A stretch of DNA of 64,000 nt, taken from the NCBI RefSeq assembly GCF_041435115.1, contig NZ_CP108046.1, positions 3,162,001 through 3,226,000 of the forward strand. Reading direction: 5' to 3'. Positions 28,276-36,602 of this stretch are shown here, in pieces; the stretch's first letter is position 1, and every line of letters starts with the position of its first letter. Under the pieces are notes generated by a model. The model was not told the origin of the DNA. It made no database searches and saw nothing but the letters and a program-made list of their open reading frames with translations. Source of the stretch: Streptomyces sp. NBC_00289 (GTDB lineage Bacteria; Actinomycetota; Actinomycetes; Streptomycetales; Streptomycetaceae). A program made the translations under genes and the position numbers.

Positions 28276-29312
28276 CAGCGGTCCCCCGGGACGGTGGCCG
28301 GTATGCGCAGGCGTATGTCGGTGCCCCGGCCGGGGCGGGATTCCACGGCGAGCACGGCTCCTATCAGCAGGGCACGCTCGCGCATGCCGCTGATTCCGGC
28401 GCCTACCGGCATCGCGTCGATGCCTTTTCCGTTGTCGCGTACGAGGAGTTCGACGCCGTCGGCGACCGGCCGCAGCCGGACTTCGGCGCGGTCGGCCGCG
28501 GCGTGCCGTGCCGTGTTGGTGAGGCCCTCCTGGGCCACCCGGTAGACCACGAGTTCCGTCTCCTCGGTGAGGGGTGGCAGGCCGCCGACGATGTGGTGGC
28601 GCACCGTCAGACCATGCGCGGTGAACTCGGTCGCGAGGGAGCGCAGGGCGCTGGCCAGACCCAGTTCGTCCAGGACGCCGGGCCGCAGTCGGCGGGCGAT
28701 GCGGCGGATCTCGTCGAGGCCCGCGCGGGTGGCCTCCTGCGCCTGGCCGACCTCGGCGCGCAGTCCGTCGGGCGCCCGGTCGGCGACCCTCCTGAGCTGG
28801 AGGAGGACGGCGGTCAGGGTCTGGCCGACCTCGTCGTGGAGCTCGCGTGCGATGCGGTGGCGTTCGCGCTCCTGGGCGGACAGCGCGCGGGCCGCTCCGG
28901 TGGCGCGCTCCGCCTCCAGGCGGTCGAGCATCGTGTTGAACGTCATGATCAGTTCGGCGGCCTCCGCCGGCCCGGCGACCACCGCGCGGGGTCCGGGGCG
29001 CAGTAGGTCCGCGGCGGCCATGGCCCCGCCCAGCCGCCGCAAGGATGCGAGTCCGATCCGCAGGACGAGCGCGTTCCCGGCCAGCAGGACCGCGAGGCCG
29101 ACGACCACGACCAGTGCCTCGGCCGGCAGGACAGGCGTCGACACGGTGACCGGTCCCAGGAGCAGCGCGGCGGCGAGCACCAGGCCGGCGGCGTTGAGCG
29201 AGAAGATCCGCCAGAACAGCGACACGTTCCTCCCTGCCTCACCGCGCGACGACACCGCCGGAGCCAGCCTCGTGGTCCGCCGCCGGCCGCGTATATCCGT
29301 CACAACACCCAT
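28275..29312 (-). CDS. Sensor histidine kinase (HisKA_3)
   Basis: A 345-residue membrane kinase. Two membrane segments near the start (LFWRIFSLNAAGLVLAAALL and LVVVVGLAVLLAGNALVL) with almost no external loop are followed by a HAMP-like region, the HisKA_3 phospho-acceptor RHRIARELHDEVGQTLTAVL and the ATPase boxes VAQEGLTNTARHA, RDNGKGID and GAGISGMRERALLIG. The tiny periplasmic part suggests that it senses a membrane or intracellular signal. Start ATG 29312 (MGVVTDIRG) has GGTGG upstream; ATG 29354 is in frame but overlaps the inverted repeat before cpeA. Confidence 0.92.
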   Translation of the reverse strand: MGVVTDIRGRRRTTRLAPAVSSRGEAGRNVSLFWRIFSLNAAGLVLAAALLLGPVTVSTPVLPAEALVVVVGLAVLLAGNALVLRIGLASLRRLGGAMAAADLLRPGPRAVVAGPAEAAELIMTFNTMLDRLEAERATGAARALSAQERERHRIARELHDEVGQTLTAVLLQLRRVADRAPDGLRAEVGQAQEATRAGLDEIRRIARRLRPGVLDELGLASALRSLATEFTAHGLTVRHHIVGGLPPLTEETELVVYRVAQEGLTNTARHAAADRAEVRLRPVADGVELLVRDNGKGIDAMPVGAGISGMRERALLIGAVLAVESRPGRGTDIRLRIPATVPGDR

Positions 29313-29356
29313 GTCGCCACCGTACGGGCGGATGACAGCATTCGAGGTTGGCACCT

Positions 29357-29412
29357 AGTGCCGCGGCAGGCAACGTTTGCGCGACGGGGCGAACGTTGCC
29401 TGTTGCGGCACT
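29357..29412. promoter_or_regulatory. Large inverted repeat (21-bp arms) in the kinase–cpeA divergent region
   Basis: Arms 29357–29377 and 29392–29412 are complementary at 19 of 21 positions around a 14-base loop; the inner ends read GGCAACGTT and AACGTTGCC. The repeat lies 37 bases before the cpeA start and 45 bases before the kinase start on the other strand. It could be a paired operator, an attenuator hairpin in the cpeA leader, or a mobile-element-like scar. It does not look like the ydaO c-di-AMP riboswitch. Confidence 0.7.
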
Positions 29413-29448
29413 GGATCACCGAGCACGCCGACGAACAGGAGAAGAAAC

Positions 29449-29934
29449 GTGTCCGTTCCACGCCTGAGGGCGACGCCGCTGCCGGGCATCGGGGTCCAGT
29501 ACGACCTCGTGACCAGGGAGGACCGCCATCTGTCCGTGGTGGCCCACCGCGACGGCGCTCGCACGGTGAGCGTGTACCGGGCCGACGACCCCGACTCCTG
29601 CGCCCAGTCACTGCGGCTGACCGGCGCCGAGGCGGGCACGCTGATCGACGCGCTGAAGCCGTCGCACCACAGCGCGAGCCTGCTCTACACCTCGGACCTG
29701 GGACTGGTCGCGGAACGGATCGAGGTCGCCGCCTCCTCGCGCTGGAACGGACGGGTCCTGGGCGACACCCGGCTGCGCACCGAGACCGGCGCGTCCGTCG
29801 TGGCGGTGCTGCGGCGGGCCGAGGCGATCCCGTCTCCGACGCCGGACTTCCGGCTCGCGGGCGGTGACACGCTCATCGTCATCGGCACCCGCGAGGGCGT
29901 CGACGCGGCCGCGTCGATACTCGGGCGGGAGTGA
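29449..29934 (+). CDS. cpeA: RCK_C (TrkA-C) domain cation-transport regulator, CpeA-like
   Basis: A 161-residue cytosolic regulatory subunit. The N-terminal half is an uncharacterised alpha/beta segment (LPGIGVQYDLVTREDRHLSV); residues from about 85 form an RCK_C/TrkA-C domain (VLGDTRLRTETGASVVAVLR, PDFRLAGGDTLIVIGTREGV). In S. venezuelae the homologue CpeA binds c-di-AMP and controls the antiporter CpeB; B. subtilis KhtT is analogous. GTG 29449 is preceded by AGGAG at seven bases; the upstream frame is open but runs into the inverted repeat. Four bases separate it from cpeB. Symbol by family and context. Confidence 0.8.
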   Translation: MSVPRLRATPLPGIGVQYDLVTREDRHLSVVAHRDGARTVSVYRADDPDSCAQSLRLTGAEAGTLIDALKPSHHSASLLYTSDLGLVAERIEVAASSRWNGRVLGDTRLRTETGASVVAVLRRAEAIPSPTPDFRLAGGDTLIVIGTREGVDAAASILGRE

Positions 29935-29938
29935 ACGG

Positions 29939-31195
29939 GTGCACTCCGCGGTCCTGTTGATCGAGTTCGGTTCCATCATCCTCGGCCTCGGCCTGCTGGG
30001 GCGGTTCGCCGGCCGCTTCCGGCTGTCGCCCATCCCGCTGTACCTGCTGGCCGGGCTCGCCTTCGGCGAGGGCGGCCTGCTGCCGCTCGGCGCGAGCGAG
30101 GAGTTCGTCGCGACCGGCGCCGAGATCGGCGTCATCCTGCTGCTGCTGATGCTCGGCCTCGAGTACTCGGCCGGCGACCTGGTCACCAACCTCAAGTCGC
30201 ACTATCCGGCGGGCCTGGTCGACGGCGCGCTCAACGCCCTGCCGGGCGCGGCGGCGGCGCTGCTGCTCGGCTGGGGTCCGGTGGCCGCCGTCGTCCTCGC
30301 CGGCGTCACCTGGATCTCGTCGTCGGGCGTCATCGCCAAGGTCCTCGGCGACCTGGGCCGGGTCGGCAACCGGGAGACCCCGGTGATCCTCAGCGTCCTC
30401 GTGCTGGAGGACCTGGCGATGGCGGTGTACCTGCCGATCGTGACGGCGCTGGTGGCGGGGGCCGGGCTGCTCGCCGGCAGCGTGACGCTGGCGATCGCGC
30501 TGGGCGCGGCCGGGCTGGTCCTGTTCGTGGCCGTGCGCTACGGACGGGTGATCTCCCGGTTCGTCTCCAGCGACGACCCCGAGAAGCTGCTGCTCGTGGT
30601 GCTGGGTCTGACGATCCTGGTGGCGGGCGTGGCGCAGCAGTTGCAGGTGTCCGCCGCGGTGGGCGCCTTCCTGGTGGGCATCGCCCTGTCCGGGGAGGTC
30701 GCGGAGGGGGCGCACACCCTGCTCAGCCCGTTGCGCGACCTGTTCGCCGCCGTCTTCTTCGTCTTCTTCGGGCTGCACACCGACCCGGCGAGCATCCCTC
30801 CCGTGCTGCTGCCCGCCCTGGCGCTGGCCGTCGTCACCGCCGCGACGAAGATCGCCACCGGCTACTGGGCGGCCCGCCGCGCCGGCATCTCCGCCAAGGG
30901 CCGCTGGCGCACGGGTGGCGCCCTGGTGGCGCGCGGCGAGTTCTCGATCGTCATCGCCGGCCTGGCGGTGAGCGCGGGCATCGAGCCGTCGCTGGGACCG
31001 CTGGCCACCGCGTACGTCCTGATCCTGGTCGTCGTGGGCCCGCTGACCGCGCGCTACACGGAACCCGTCGCGACCTGGTGGACGGGCCGCGCCGCCCGCG
31101 AACGGCCGCAGTCGAAGGTGCGGCGGGAAACGCCGGAGGGGGCGTCGGAGGGAGCATCGGAAGGGGCAACGGAGGGAGCGTCGGTGCGGGACTGA
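29939..31195 (+). CDS. cpeB: CPA2-family cation/proton antiporter, CpeB-like
   Basis: A 418-residue membrane protein with about 12 hydrophobic segments, of the Kef/KhtU group (monovalent cation:proton antiporter-2): FGSIILGLGLLGRFAGRF, LLLLMLGLEYSAGDLVTNL, SSGVIAKVLGDLG, VLVLEDLAMAVYLPI, AAVGAFLVGIALSGEVAE and ALVARGEFSIVIAGLAV. It exports K+ or Na+ in exchange for protons under control of the RCK_C partner encoded four bases upstream. GTG 29939 is the likely start (MHSAVLLIEFGS). The cytosolic tail ends in degenerate Glu-Gly-Ala-Ser repeats. Cation specificity inferred. Confidence 0.85.
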   Translation: MHSAVLLIEFGSIILGLGLLGRFAGRFRLSPIPLYLLAGLAFGEGGLLPLGASEEFVATGAEIGVILLLLMLGLEYSAGDLVTNLKSHYPAGLVDGALNALPGAAAALLLGWGPVAAVVLAGVTWISSSGVIAKVLGDLGRVGNRETPVILSVLVLEDLAMAVYLPIVTALVAGAGLLAGSVTLAIALGAAGLVLFVAVRYGRVISRFVSSDDPEKLLLVVLGLTILVAGVAQQLQVSAAVGAFLVGIALSGEVAEGAHTLLSPLRDLFAAVFFVFFGLHTDPASIPPVLLPALALAVVTAATKIATGYWAARRAGISAKGRWRTGGALVARGEFSIVIAGLAVSAGIEPSLGPLATAYVLILVVVGPLTARYTEPVATWWTGRAARERPQSKVRRETPEGASEGASEGATEGASVRD

Positions 31196-31528
31196 GGGGT
31201 TCCGGTACCGGGCCGAGGCCTCGGCGCGAAACCCAGGGCGTCAGCGGGCGGCGCGAGGACGGTGCGGCAGCGAGGGCGGGACGGCAGCGGCACGAGGACA
31301 GTCCGGCAGCGGCGCGAGGGCGGGCCGACACGTCGGCCGGGCGGCTCGGCTCGGCCGGCGCCCTCCGGGGGTGCGGCGGCCAAGCGGGTGCGACCGTGCT
31401 CCACGTCACATCGGGATGTGACCGGAACGTGAAACCCCGCTGCGCGACTACTGGCATGCTCATGCGCAGTTACTCGCCGGTACTACTCGCGGGTATCTCC
31501 CTGTCACCCCCCACCCTCAGGACCGACC
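31196..31528. promoter_or_regulatory. Intergenic with 18-bp palindrome 31405–31422
   Basis: No gene in these 333 bases. The sequence between about 31245 and 31340 is a loose purine-rich repeat of GGCAGCG and GCGAGG words. At 31405–31422 there is a perfect inverted repeat, GTCACATC-GG-GATGTGAC, about 107 bases before the lipoprotein start, a good size and place for a dimeric repressor or activator site. It is not in the TGTGA-N6-TCACA order of Crp sites. Confidence 0.5.
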
Positions 31529-32920
31529 TTGCGCAGACGCAAGGGGCACACGCGTGCCCTGCTGCCCGCCCTGTCCGTGACCGCCCTCCTCCTCGCGGCG
31601 GGCTGTTCCTCGCCCGCGGCGCAGGCCCACCGCCCCGCCTCGGAGCCCAGCCGGACCCGTACCAGTCAGGCACCCGAGGCCACTGACCGCCCGCTCACCG
31701 TCGCGGCTGCCTCCGCCGGCACCGCGACCGCCACCGCGAGCCCCGGCGGCTCCGGCGGCCGAGCCCGTCCGACGACGCTTTCCGTCAGCTCGTACGACAG
31801 CAAGACCCGGCGTGCGGTCATCTCGCCGGAATCCGGGGCGAGTTCGTCGCCGACCCCCGGCGCCACCCGGACCCCGCGTCCAGCGGCCGTCGGCGACGTC
31901 ATCGCCAGCACCCCCGCACCCGGTGCCCCGCGCGGACTGCTCGCCAAGGTGACCAAGGTGGTCGGCGAGACCGACGCCGGCACGGAGGTGCAGACCGCGC
32001 CCGCCACCCTGGACGCCCTGCTCGGCGACGACACCGCGCGCGGAACGGTGCCGGTCGATCCCGCCGCCTTCGACGTCGACACACTGCTGCCCGACGTCGA
32101 CGTCTCCTGGACGAAGGCGGGTGACGTCCACGTCGGACCCGAGGGAGCCGAGGTGCCGCTGGGCAGCCTGCGGCTCGACGTACGGGCCGACGTCGCCACC
32201 GCCCCGGGCGCCCCCGCGTCGGCCGACGCGTCCGTGTCCGGCTACGTCCAGGTCGCCCCGCAGGTCGACTTCCGGTACGGCGGCCAGGGCACCGGCGCCG
32301 CACCCGACTCGGCCTACCTGGGCGTGTCCGGCGACTGGACCTCCGGCTGGGCCCTGAAGGGACGCGCGGCCGCCTCGACCACAACCCCGCTGCGGATCCC
32401 GTTCGCCAAGTTGCACGCCGACCCGGTACTCCAGGTCGGCCCGCTCCCCGTCGTCGTGAACCTCGACCTGACCTGCTACTTCCAGGTCAGCGCCGACGGC
32501 ACCGTCACCGTCGACGTCGAGCAGGACCTCAAGGGCGACTTCGCCGCGGGCGGGACCTTCGGCCCCGATCGGGGCTGGACCCCGGTCAGCAGCGCGGACA
32601 TGACAAGCACGCCGGTGCGGACCTCCGTGACCGCCGCCGGAAAGGTGAAGGCGGCACTCGGCGCGGAGGCCTCCGTCGGTCTGTACGGCGCCGTGGGCGT
32701 CACCGCCGACCTGGCACCGTACGTCCGTGCCGATGCCTCGGGCAGGGTGACGACAGACTCCGCCGACGCCGCCTGGGCCGTGTACGGGGGCGTGGACCTG
32801 AGTGGAACCCTGCGTCTCCAGCTGTCCGTCTTCGGCACGCCGGTGTTCCAGCGGAGCATCCCGCTGGGTGCGCTGAACCGGGAGTGGAAGCTCGCGAGCG
32901 GCGGCACACCACAGGCGTGA
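31529..32920 (+). CDS. Exported lipoprotein of unknown function
   Basis: A 463-residue surface protein. TTG 31529 starts MRRRKGHTR, with AGGA seven bases upstream; a hydrophobic core leads to the lipobox LLLAAGC (Cys26). Residues 30–125 are Ser/Thr/Pro/Ala-rich and disordered; from about 130 the protein is rich in beta-strand patterns with few charges (VSGYVQVAPQVDFRY, LPVVVNLDLTCYFQVSADGT, AKVKA/ASVGLYGAVGVTADL), suggesting a beta-sandwich or beta-solenoid. No catalytic motif seen. Convergent with the MazG-like gene. Function unknown. Confidence 0.78.
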   Translation: MRRRKGHTRALLPALSVTALLLAAGCSSPAAQAHRPASEPSRTRTSQAPEATDRPLTVAAASAGTATATASPGGSGGRARPTTLSVSSYDSKTRRAVISPESGASSSPTPGATRTPRPAAVGDVIASTPAPGAPRGLLAKVTKVVGETDAGTEVQTAPATLDALLGDDTARGTVPVDPAAFDVDTLLPDVDVSWTKAGDVHVGPEGAEVPLGSLRLDVRADVATAPGAPASADASVSGYVQVAPQVDFRYGGQGTGAAPDSAYLGVSGDWTSGWALKGRAAASTTTPLRIPFAKLHADPVLQVGPLPVVVNLDLTCYFQVSADGTVTVDVEQDLKGDFAAGGTFGPDRGWTPVSSADMTSTPVRTSVTAAGKVKAALGAEASVGLYGAVGVTADLAPYVRADASGRVTTDSADAAWAVYGGVDLSGTLRLQLSVFGTPVFQRSIPLGALNREWKLASGGTPQA

Positions 32921-32996
32921 GGCCGCAGGCGAACGCGGCCGCAAGTCCCAGGCAGCGGACGCCACAGCCACAGCGGACGCCGTCACGTCCCGCACG

Positions 32997-33401
32997 TCAG
33001 GCGCCGTCAGGGGCCCACCCCTGGCGGCGCAGCACCGCGGACACGTCCGGCGCCCGGTAGTGCTCGCCCTTGAGGATCTTGCCGTCCGTCCGCCGGGCCA
33101 CGCGGCCGTCGGGCCCGAGCTTGGTCATGTTGGAGCGGTGGATCTCGGCGAGTACCGCGTCGAGGTCGATGCCGTGCACCAGAGCCGTGCCGTAGGCGAC
33201 GTAGACGACGTCGGCCAGTTCGTGCGCGAGTCGGTCGAGCGGGCCGGTGACCGCCACCTCGGCGACCTCCGCGGCCTCCTCGGCGAGCAGTTCGCCCCGG
33301 TGGGCGGCGAGTCCCGGGGAGACCTCCGTCGGCGTGCTCCGGGCGTCGAGCCCGGTGGCGAGGTGGAATTCACGGACCAGGTCGGCGGGCGATGAACTCA
33401 T
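32997..33401 (-). CDS. MazG-like nucleotide pyrophosphohydrolase
   Basis: A 134-residue all-alpha NTP-PPase. It carries the metal-binding ExxE–ExxD pattern, ELLAEEAAEVAEVA (residues 37–50) and HELADVVYVAYGTALVHGID (60–79), plus NMTKLGPDGRVARRTDGKILKG at the C-terminus, typical of phosphoribosyl-ATP pyrophosphohydrolase-like/MazG-like house-cleaning enzymes. It probably hydrolyses non-canonical or excess NTPs to NMP and PPi. Divergent from the TAXI protein gene, 86 bases away. Substrate cannot be told from sequence. Confidence 0.85.
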   Translation of the reverse strand: MSSSPADLVREFHLATGLDARSTPTEVSPGLAAHRGELLAEEAAEVAEVAVTGPLDRLAHELADVVYVAYGTALVHGIDLDAVLAEIHRSNMTKLGPDGRVARRTDGKILKGEHYRAPDVSAVLRRQGWAPDGA

Positions 33402-33487
33402 GCCGCGACTCTAGCGATCACCACTGACAGCGCCCCCTGCGAGCCCGGCCTGGCCAGCACCGCCCGCGGGCTGGCAGGATCGCGCGC

Positions 33488-34483
33488 ATGTCCAAGGTGT
33501 TCCCCCGTATCGGCAGGCGCCGGGCCCTGCAGGGCGCGGCCGCCGGCGTCGTCGTGCTCGGCCTGCTGCTGTGGTGGCTGCTGCCGCTCGGCGAGGATCC
33601 GCCGAGCGGGACGATCAAGTTCAGCACGGGATCGGAAGCCGGGGTCTACCAGGAGTACGGCGAGCGGCTGAAGACGGAGCTCGCCAAGGACATGCCGGAC
33701 CTGAAACTGAAGCTGGTGCCGAGCGAGGGGTCACAGGCGAACGTCAAGCGCGTGGCGAACGGCGAGGCCGACTTCACGATCGCCGCGGCCGACGCGGTGG
33801 AGACGTACGAGCTGAGTCACCCGGCGGCCGCCGACCGGCTGCGCGGTGTGGCCCGCCTGTACGACGACTACGTGCAGCTCGTCATCCCGCCGGGCTCGGA
33901 CATCCACTCCGTCTCCGATCTGCGGGGCAAGCGGGTGTCCATAGGGCTGCGGGACTCGGGCGTACGGCTGATCGCCGAGCGGGTGCTGCGCGCGGCGGGC
34001 ATCGACCCGGAGAAGGACATCACGCCCTCGTCGCAGGGCATCGACACCGGTCCCAAGCTGGTGGGGCACGGGATCGACGCGTTCTTCTGGTCGGGTGGGC
34101 TGCCGACGGAGGGCCTGAGGACCCTCGCCGAGACCACCGCCTTCCGGTTCGTGCCGATCGACGCCGACCTCGTCGCGAAGGTGCACACCGAGGGCGCCGC
34201 CACCCACTACTACCGCGCCACCAACATGCCGGAGTCGGCGTACCCCACCGTCCAGAACGGCGAGACGGTGCCGACGATGGCCGTGTCCAACCTGCTGATG
34301 ACCCGCAAGGACATGGATCCCCGGCTCACCGAGTGGATCACCCGGACGGTGATCAAGAGCCGCGACGGCATCGGCGCCCACGTCCACTCGGCACAGCTGG
34401 TGGACCTGCGCACGGCGATCTACACCGCCCCGCTCTCGCTGCACGAGGGCGCCCGGCGCTACTACCGGTCGGTCAAGCCGTAG
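33488..34483 (+). CDS. TAXI-family solute-binding protein
   Basis: A 331-residue membrane-anchored or secreted binding protein: Arg-rich start, one hydrophobic segment (GVVVLGLLLWWLLPLG, residues 19–36), then the TAXI/NMT1 periplasmic-binding fold FSTGSEAGVYQEYGERLK, GSQANVKRVANGEADFTI, IPPGSDIHSVSDLRGKRVS and FWSGGLPTEGLRTLAE. TAXI proteins normally serve TRAP transporters, whose permease genes are absent here. It is convergent with and adjacent to the GluR–GluK two-component genes, so a sensory partner role is possible. Ligand unknown; family members bind glutamate or other dicarboxylates. Confidence 0.85.
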   Translation: MSKVFPRIGRRRALQGAAAGVVVLGLLLWWLLPLGEDPPSGTIKFSTGSEAGVYQEYGERLKTELAKDMPDLKLKLVPSEGSQANVKRVANGEADFTIAAADAVETYELSHPAAADRLRGVARLYDDYVQLVIPPGSDIHSVSDLRGKRVSIGLRDSGVRLIAERVLRAAGIDPEKDITPSSQGIDTGPKLVGHGIDAFFWSGGLPTEGLRTLAETTAFRFVPIDADLVAKVHTEGAATHYYRATNMPESAYPTVQNGETVPTMAVSNLLMTRKDMDPRLTEWITRTVIKSRDGIGAHVHSAQLVDLRTAIYTAPLSLHEGARRYYRSVKP

Positions 34484-34523
34484 CGACGGCGCCCCGGCCG
34501 CGGCCCGTGCCCGCCGGGCGGCG

Positions 34524-35906
34524 TCACGGCCTCGACCTGGGCACCGCCACCGTCACCCGCAGCCCCCGCGGCTCGTGGTGGTCGTAGGAGATCGAGCCGC
34601 CGCCCGCCGCCAGCAGAGACCGGGAGATGGCCAGGCCCAGGCCGGAGCCCTTGATGTTCTGGTGGCGGCCGCTGCGCCAGAAGCGGTCGCCGACCCGGGC
34701 GAGCTCGTCGTCGGTCAGACCCGGGCCGTTGTCGGTGACCACCACGGTCGAGGTGCCGCCCTGCGAGGCGACCACGACCTCGACCTTCTCGTCCTCCGGC
34801 GTGAACTTCACCGCGTTGTCGATCACCGCGTCCAGGGCGCTGGACAGGGTGACCGGGTCGGCCCAGGCTGTGGTCGGCGGGCAGGTGCCCACCAACCGGA
34901 CCCCCTTGGCCGCGGCGGTCGGCGACCAGGCGGCGACGCGCTCGGCGGTCAGCGCGCCGATGTCGGTGACCCTGAGGTTCGCCTCGGTGTGCTCGGCCAG
35001 CGCCAGATCGAGCAGGTCGTCCAGAACCTCCGCCAGTCGCTTGCCCTCGGTGCGGACCGAGGCGATCTCCTCATTATCCTCAGGCAGTTCGAGGGCGAGC
35101 AGTTCGATGCGCAGCAGCAGCGCCGAGAGCGGGTTGCGCAGCTGGTGGGAGGCGTCGGCGACGAAGGCGCGCTGCTGCTCCAGCACGTCCTCGACGTTGT
35201 CCGCCATCTCGTTGAACGACCGGGCCAGGCGCCGGAGTTCCGGCGGTCCGCCGGCGGCGGCGACCCGGGACTTGAGCCGTCCGGTGGCGATGTCGTGGGT
35301 GGTGGCGTCGAGGACGCGCACGGGCCTGAGCACCCAGCCGGTCAGCCGCAGGGCTGCCCCGACGGCCAGCAGCATCGCGGCGATCTCGCCGGCGCCGACG
35401 ACCAGCCAGCCGCGCAGGGTACGTGAACGCATCGGCCCGGTGGGCGAGTCGGTCACGACGACCGCGATGACGTCGCCGTCCCTGATGACCGGCGAGGCGA
35501 CGACGAGACGGTTGCGCTGCCAGGGCCACACCTGCTTCGGGTCCTGGCTGCGGCGGCTGAGCAGCGCCTCCTTGAAGGCGTCGCGCACCTCGCCCGTTCT
35601 GGGGAGGAACCAGGTGGCCGGCGCGTTGGCCATGGGGGTGTCGCCGGTGTAGAAGACACCGACGCGAATGCCGTAGACCTCGTAGTAGCTGGAGAGTTCG
35701 TTGCTGAGGGTCTTCAGGCGTTCGGTGCCGCTCTGCGTGTCGTCGACGAACTGGGCGAGGGCCGCGAAGAACGCCGTGTCGTCGATCCGGTCGACGACCA
35801 CCTTCTGCTGCTGGGCGGCGGCCACGCTGACCGCGAGCGGGACGCCGAGGGCGAGCAGCATGGCCGCCATCAGGACTATGAGCAGCGGGAGAAGACGTGT
35901 GCGCAC
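34524..35906 (-). CDS. gluK: Sensor histidine kinase GluK
   Basis: A 460-residue kinase with two membrane helices (LLPLLIVLMAAMLLALGVPLA near the start; WLVVGAGEIAAMLLAVGAAL at about 165–184) enclosing an outside sensor domain of about 135 residues, then HAMP, HisKA (VADASHQLRNPLSALLLR), and HATPase boxes (AVIDNAVKFTP, VVTDNGPGLTDDEL, GSGLGLAISRSLL). GTG start 35906 lies nine bases after the response-regulator stop. Position next to gluABCD matches the GluR–GluK system described for glutamate sensing in S. coelicolor; assignment by synteny. Confidence 0.85.
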   Translation of the reverse strand: MRTRLLPLLIVLMAAMLLALGVPLAVSVAAAQQQKVVVDRIDDTAFFAALAQFVDDTQSGTERLKTLSNELSSYYEVYGIRVGVFYTGDTPMANAPATWFLPRTGEVRDAFKEALLSRRSQDPKQVWPWQRNRLVVASPVIRDGDVIAVVVTDSPTGPMRSRTLRGWLVVGAGEIAAMLLAVGAALRLTGWVLRPVRVLDATTHDIATGRLKSRVAAAGGPPELRRLARSFNEMADNVEDVLEQQRAFVADASHQLRNPLSALLLRIELLALELPEDNEEIASVRTEGKRLAEVLDDLLDLALAEHTEANLRVTDIGALTAERVAAWSPTAAAKGVRLVGTCPPTTAWADPVTLSSALDAVIDNAVKFTPEDEKVEVVVASQGGTSTVVVTDNGPGLTDDELARVGDRFWRSGRHQNIKGSGLGLAISRSLLAAGGGSISYDHHEPRGLRVTVAVPRSRP

Positions 35907-35915
35907 CCGTACCCG

Positions 35916-36602
35916 CTACGCCGCCGGGGCGACGAGCCGGTAGCCGACGCCGCGCACGGTCTCGATCAGGGCCGGCATGCGCAGCTTGGCGCGCAGGGAC
36001 GCGACGTGCACCTCCAGGGTGCGCCCGGTCCCCTCCCAGCTGGTCCGCCACACCTCACTGATGATCTGTTCCCGGCGGAAGACCACGCCGGGTCGCTGGG
36101 CGAGCAGGGCCAGCAGGTCGAACTCCTTGCGGGTCAGCTGGACCACCGCACCGTCCACGCTGACCTGGCGGGTGGGCAGCTCGATCGTGACGGGACCGAG
36201 GCGCAGCGCCGTGTCCCCGCCCGCTCCGGCGTCCTCGTGGACGGTGCGCCGGCTGACGGCGTGGATGCGGGCGAGCAGTTCTCCCGTGTCGTACGGCTTC
36301 ACGACGTAGTCGTCGGCGCCGAGGTTGAGGCCGTGGATGCGGGAGCGGACGTCGGAGCGCGCCGTGACCATGATCACCGGGATGCTGGTGCGCTTGCGGA
36401 TCTTGCCGCAGACCTCGTAGCCGTCCTGGTCGGGCAGGCCCAGGTCGAGGAGGACGACACCGAAGCCGGCGCCCTCCGGTACCAGCGCCTGAAGCGCCTC
36501 CTCGCCGCTGCGGGCGTGCGTGACCTCGAACCCGTGCCGCGCCAGGACCGCGGACAGAGCGGCGGCGACGTGGTTGTCGTCCTCAACGAGGAGGAGTCTC
36601 AT
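35916..36602 (-). CDS. gluR: OmpR-type response regulator GluR
   Basis: A 228-residue regulator: receiver with MRLLLVEDDNHVAAALSAV, acceptor Asp in VVLLDLGLPDQDGYEV and VTARSDVRSRIHGLNLGADD, then a winged helix (VQLTRKEFDLLALLAQRPG, RTLEVHVASLRAKL, IETVRGVGYRLV). ATG 36602 follows GGGGGCCGGG; the longer frame to 36683 has no site. Divergent from gluABCD, whose expression it should control when glutamate is sensed by GluK; the shared promoter region lies between them. Identification by context and family. Confidence 0.86.
   Translation of the reverse strand: MRLLLVEDDNHVAAALSAVLARHGFEVTHARSGEEALQALVPEGAGFGVVLLDLGLPDQDGYEVCGKIRKRTSIPVIMVTARSDVRSRIHGLNLGADDYVVKPYDTGELLARIHAVSRRTVHEDAGAGGDTALRLGPVTIELPTRQVSVDGAVVQLTRKEFDLLALLAQRPGVVFRREQIISEVWRTSWEGTGRTLEVHVASLRAKLRMPALIETVRGVGYRLVAPAA

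Noticed and set aside
29357..29412. ydaO-type c-di-AMP riboswitch before cpeA
   Set aside because: The element is a simple hairpin of 56 bases without the multi-helix layout or conserved blocks of ydaO aptamers.
31405..31422. Crp site
   Set aside because: Half-sites are in the everted order (GTCACA…TGTGAC) instead of TGTGA-N6-TCACA.
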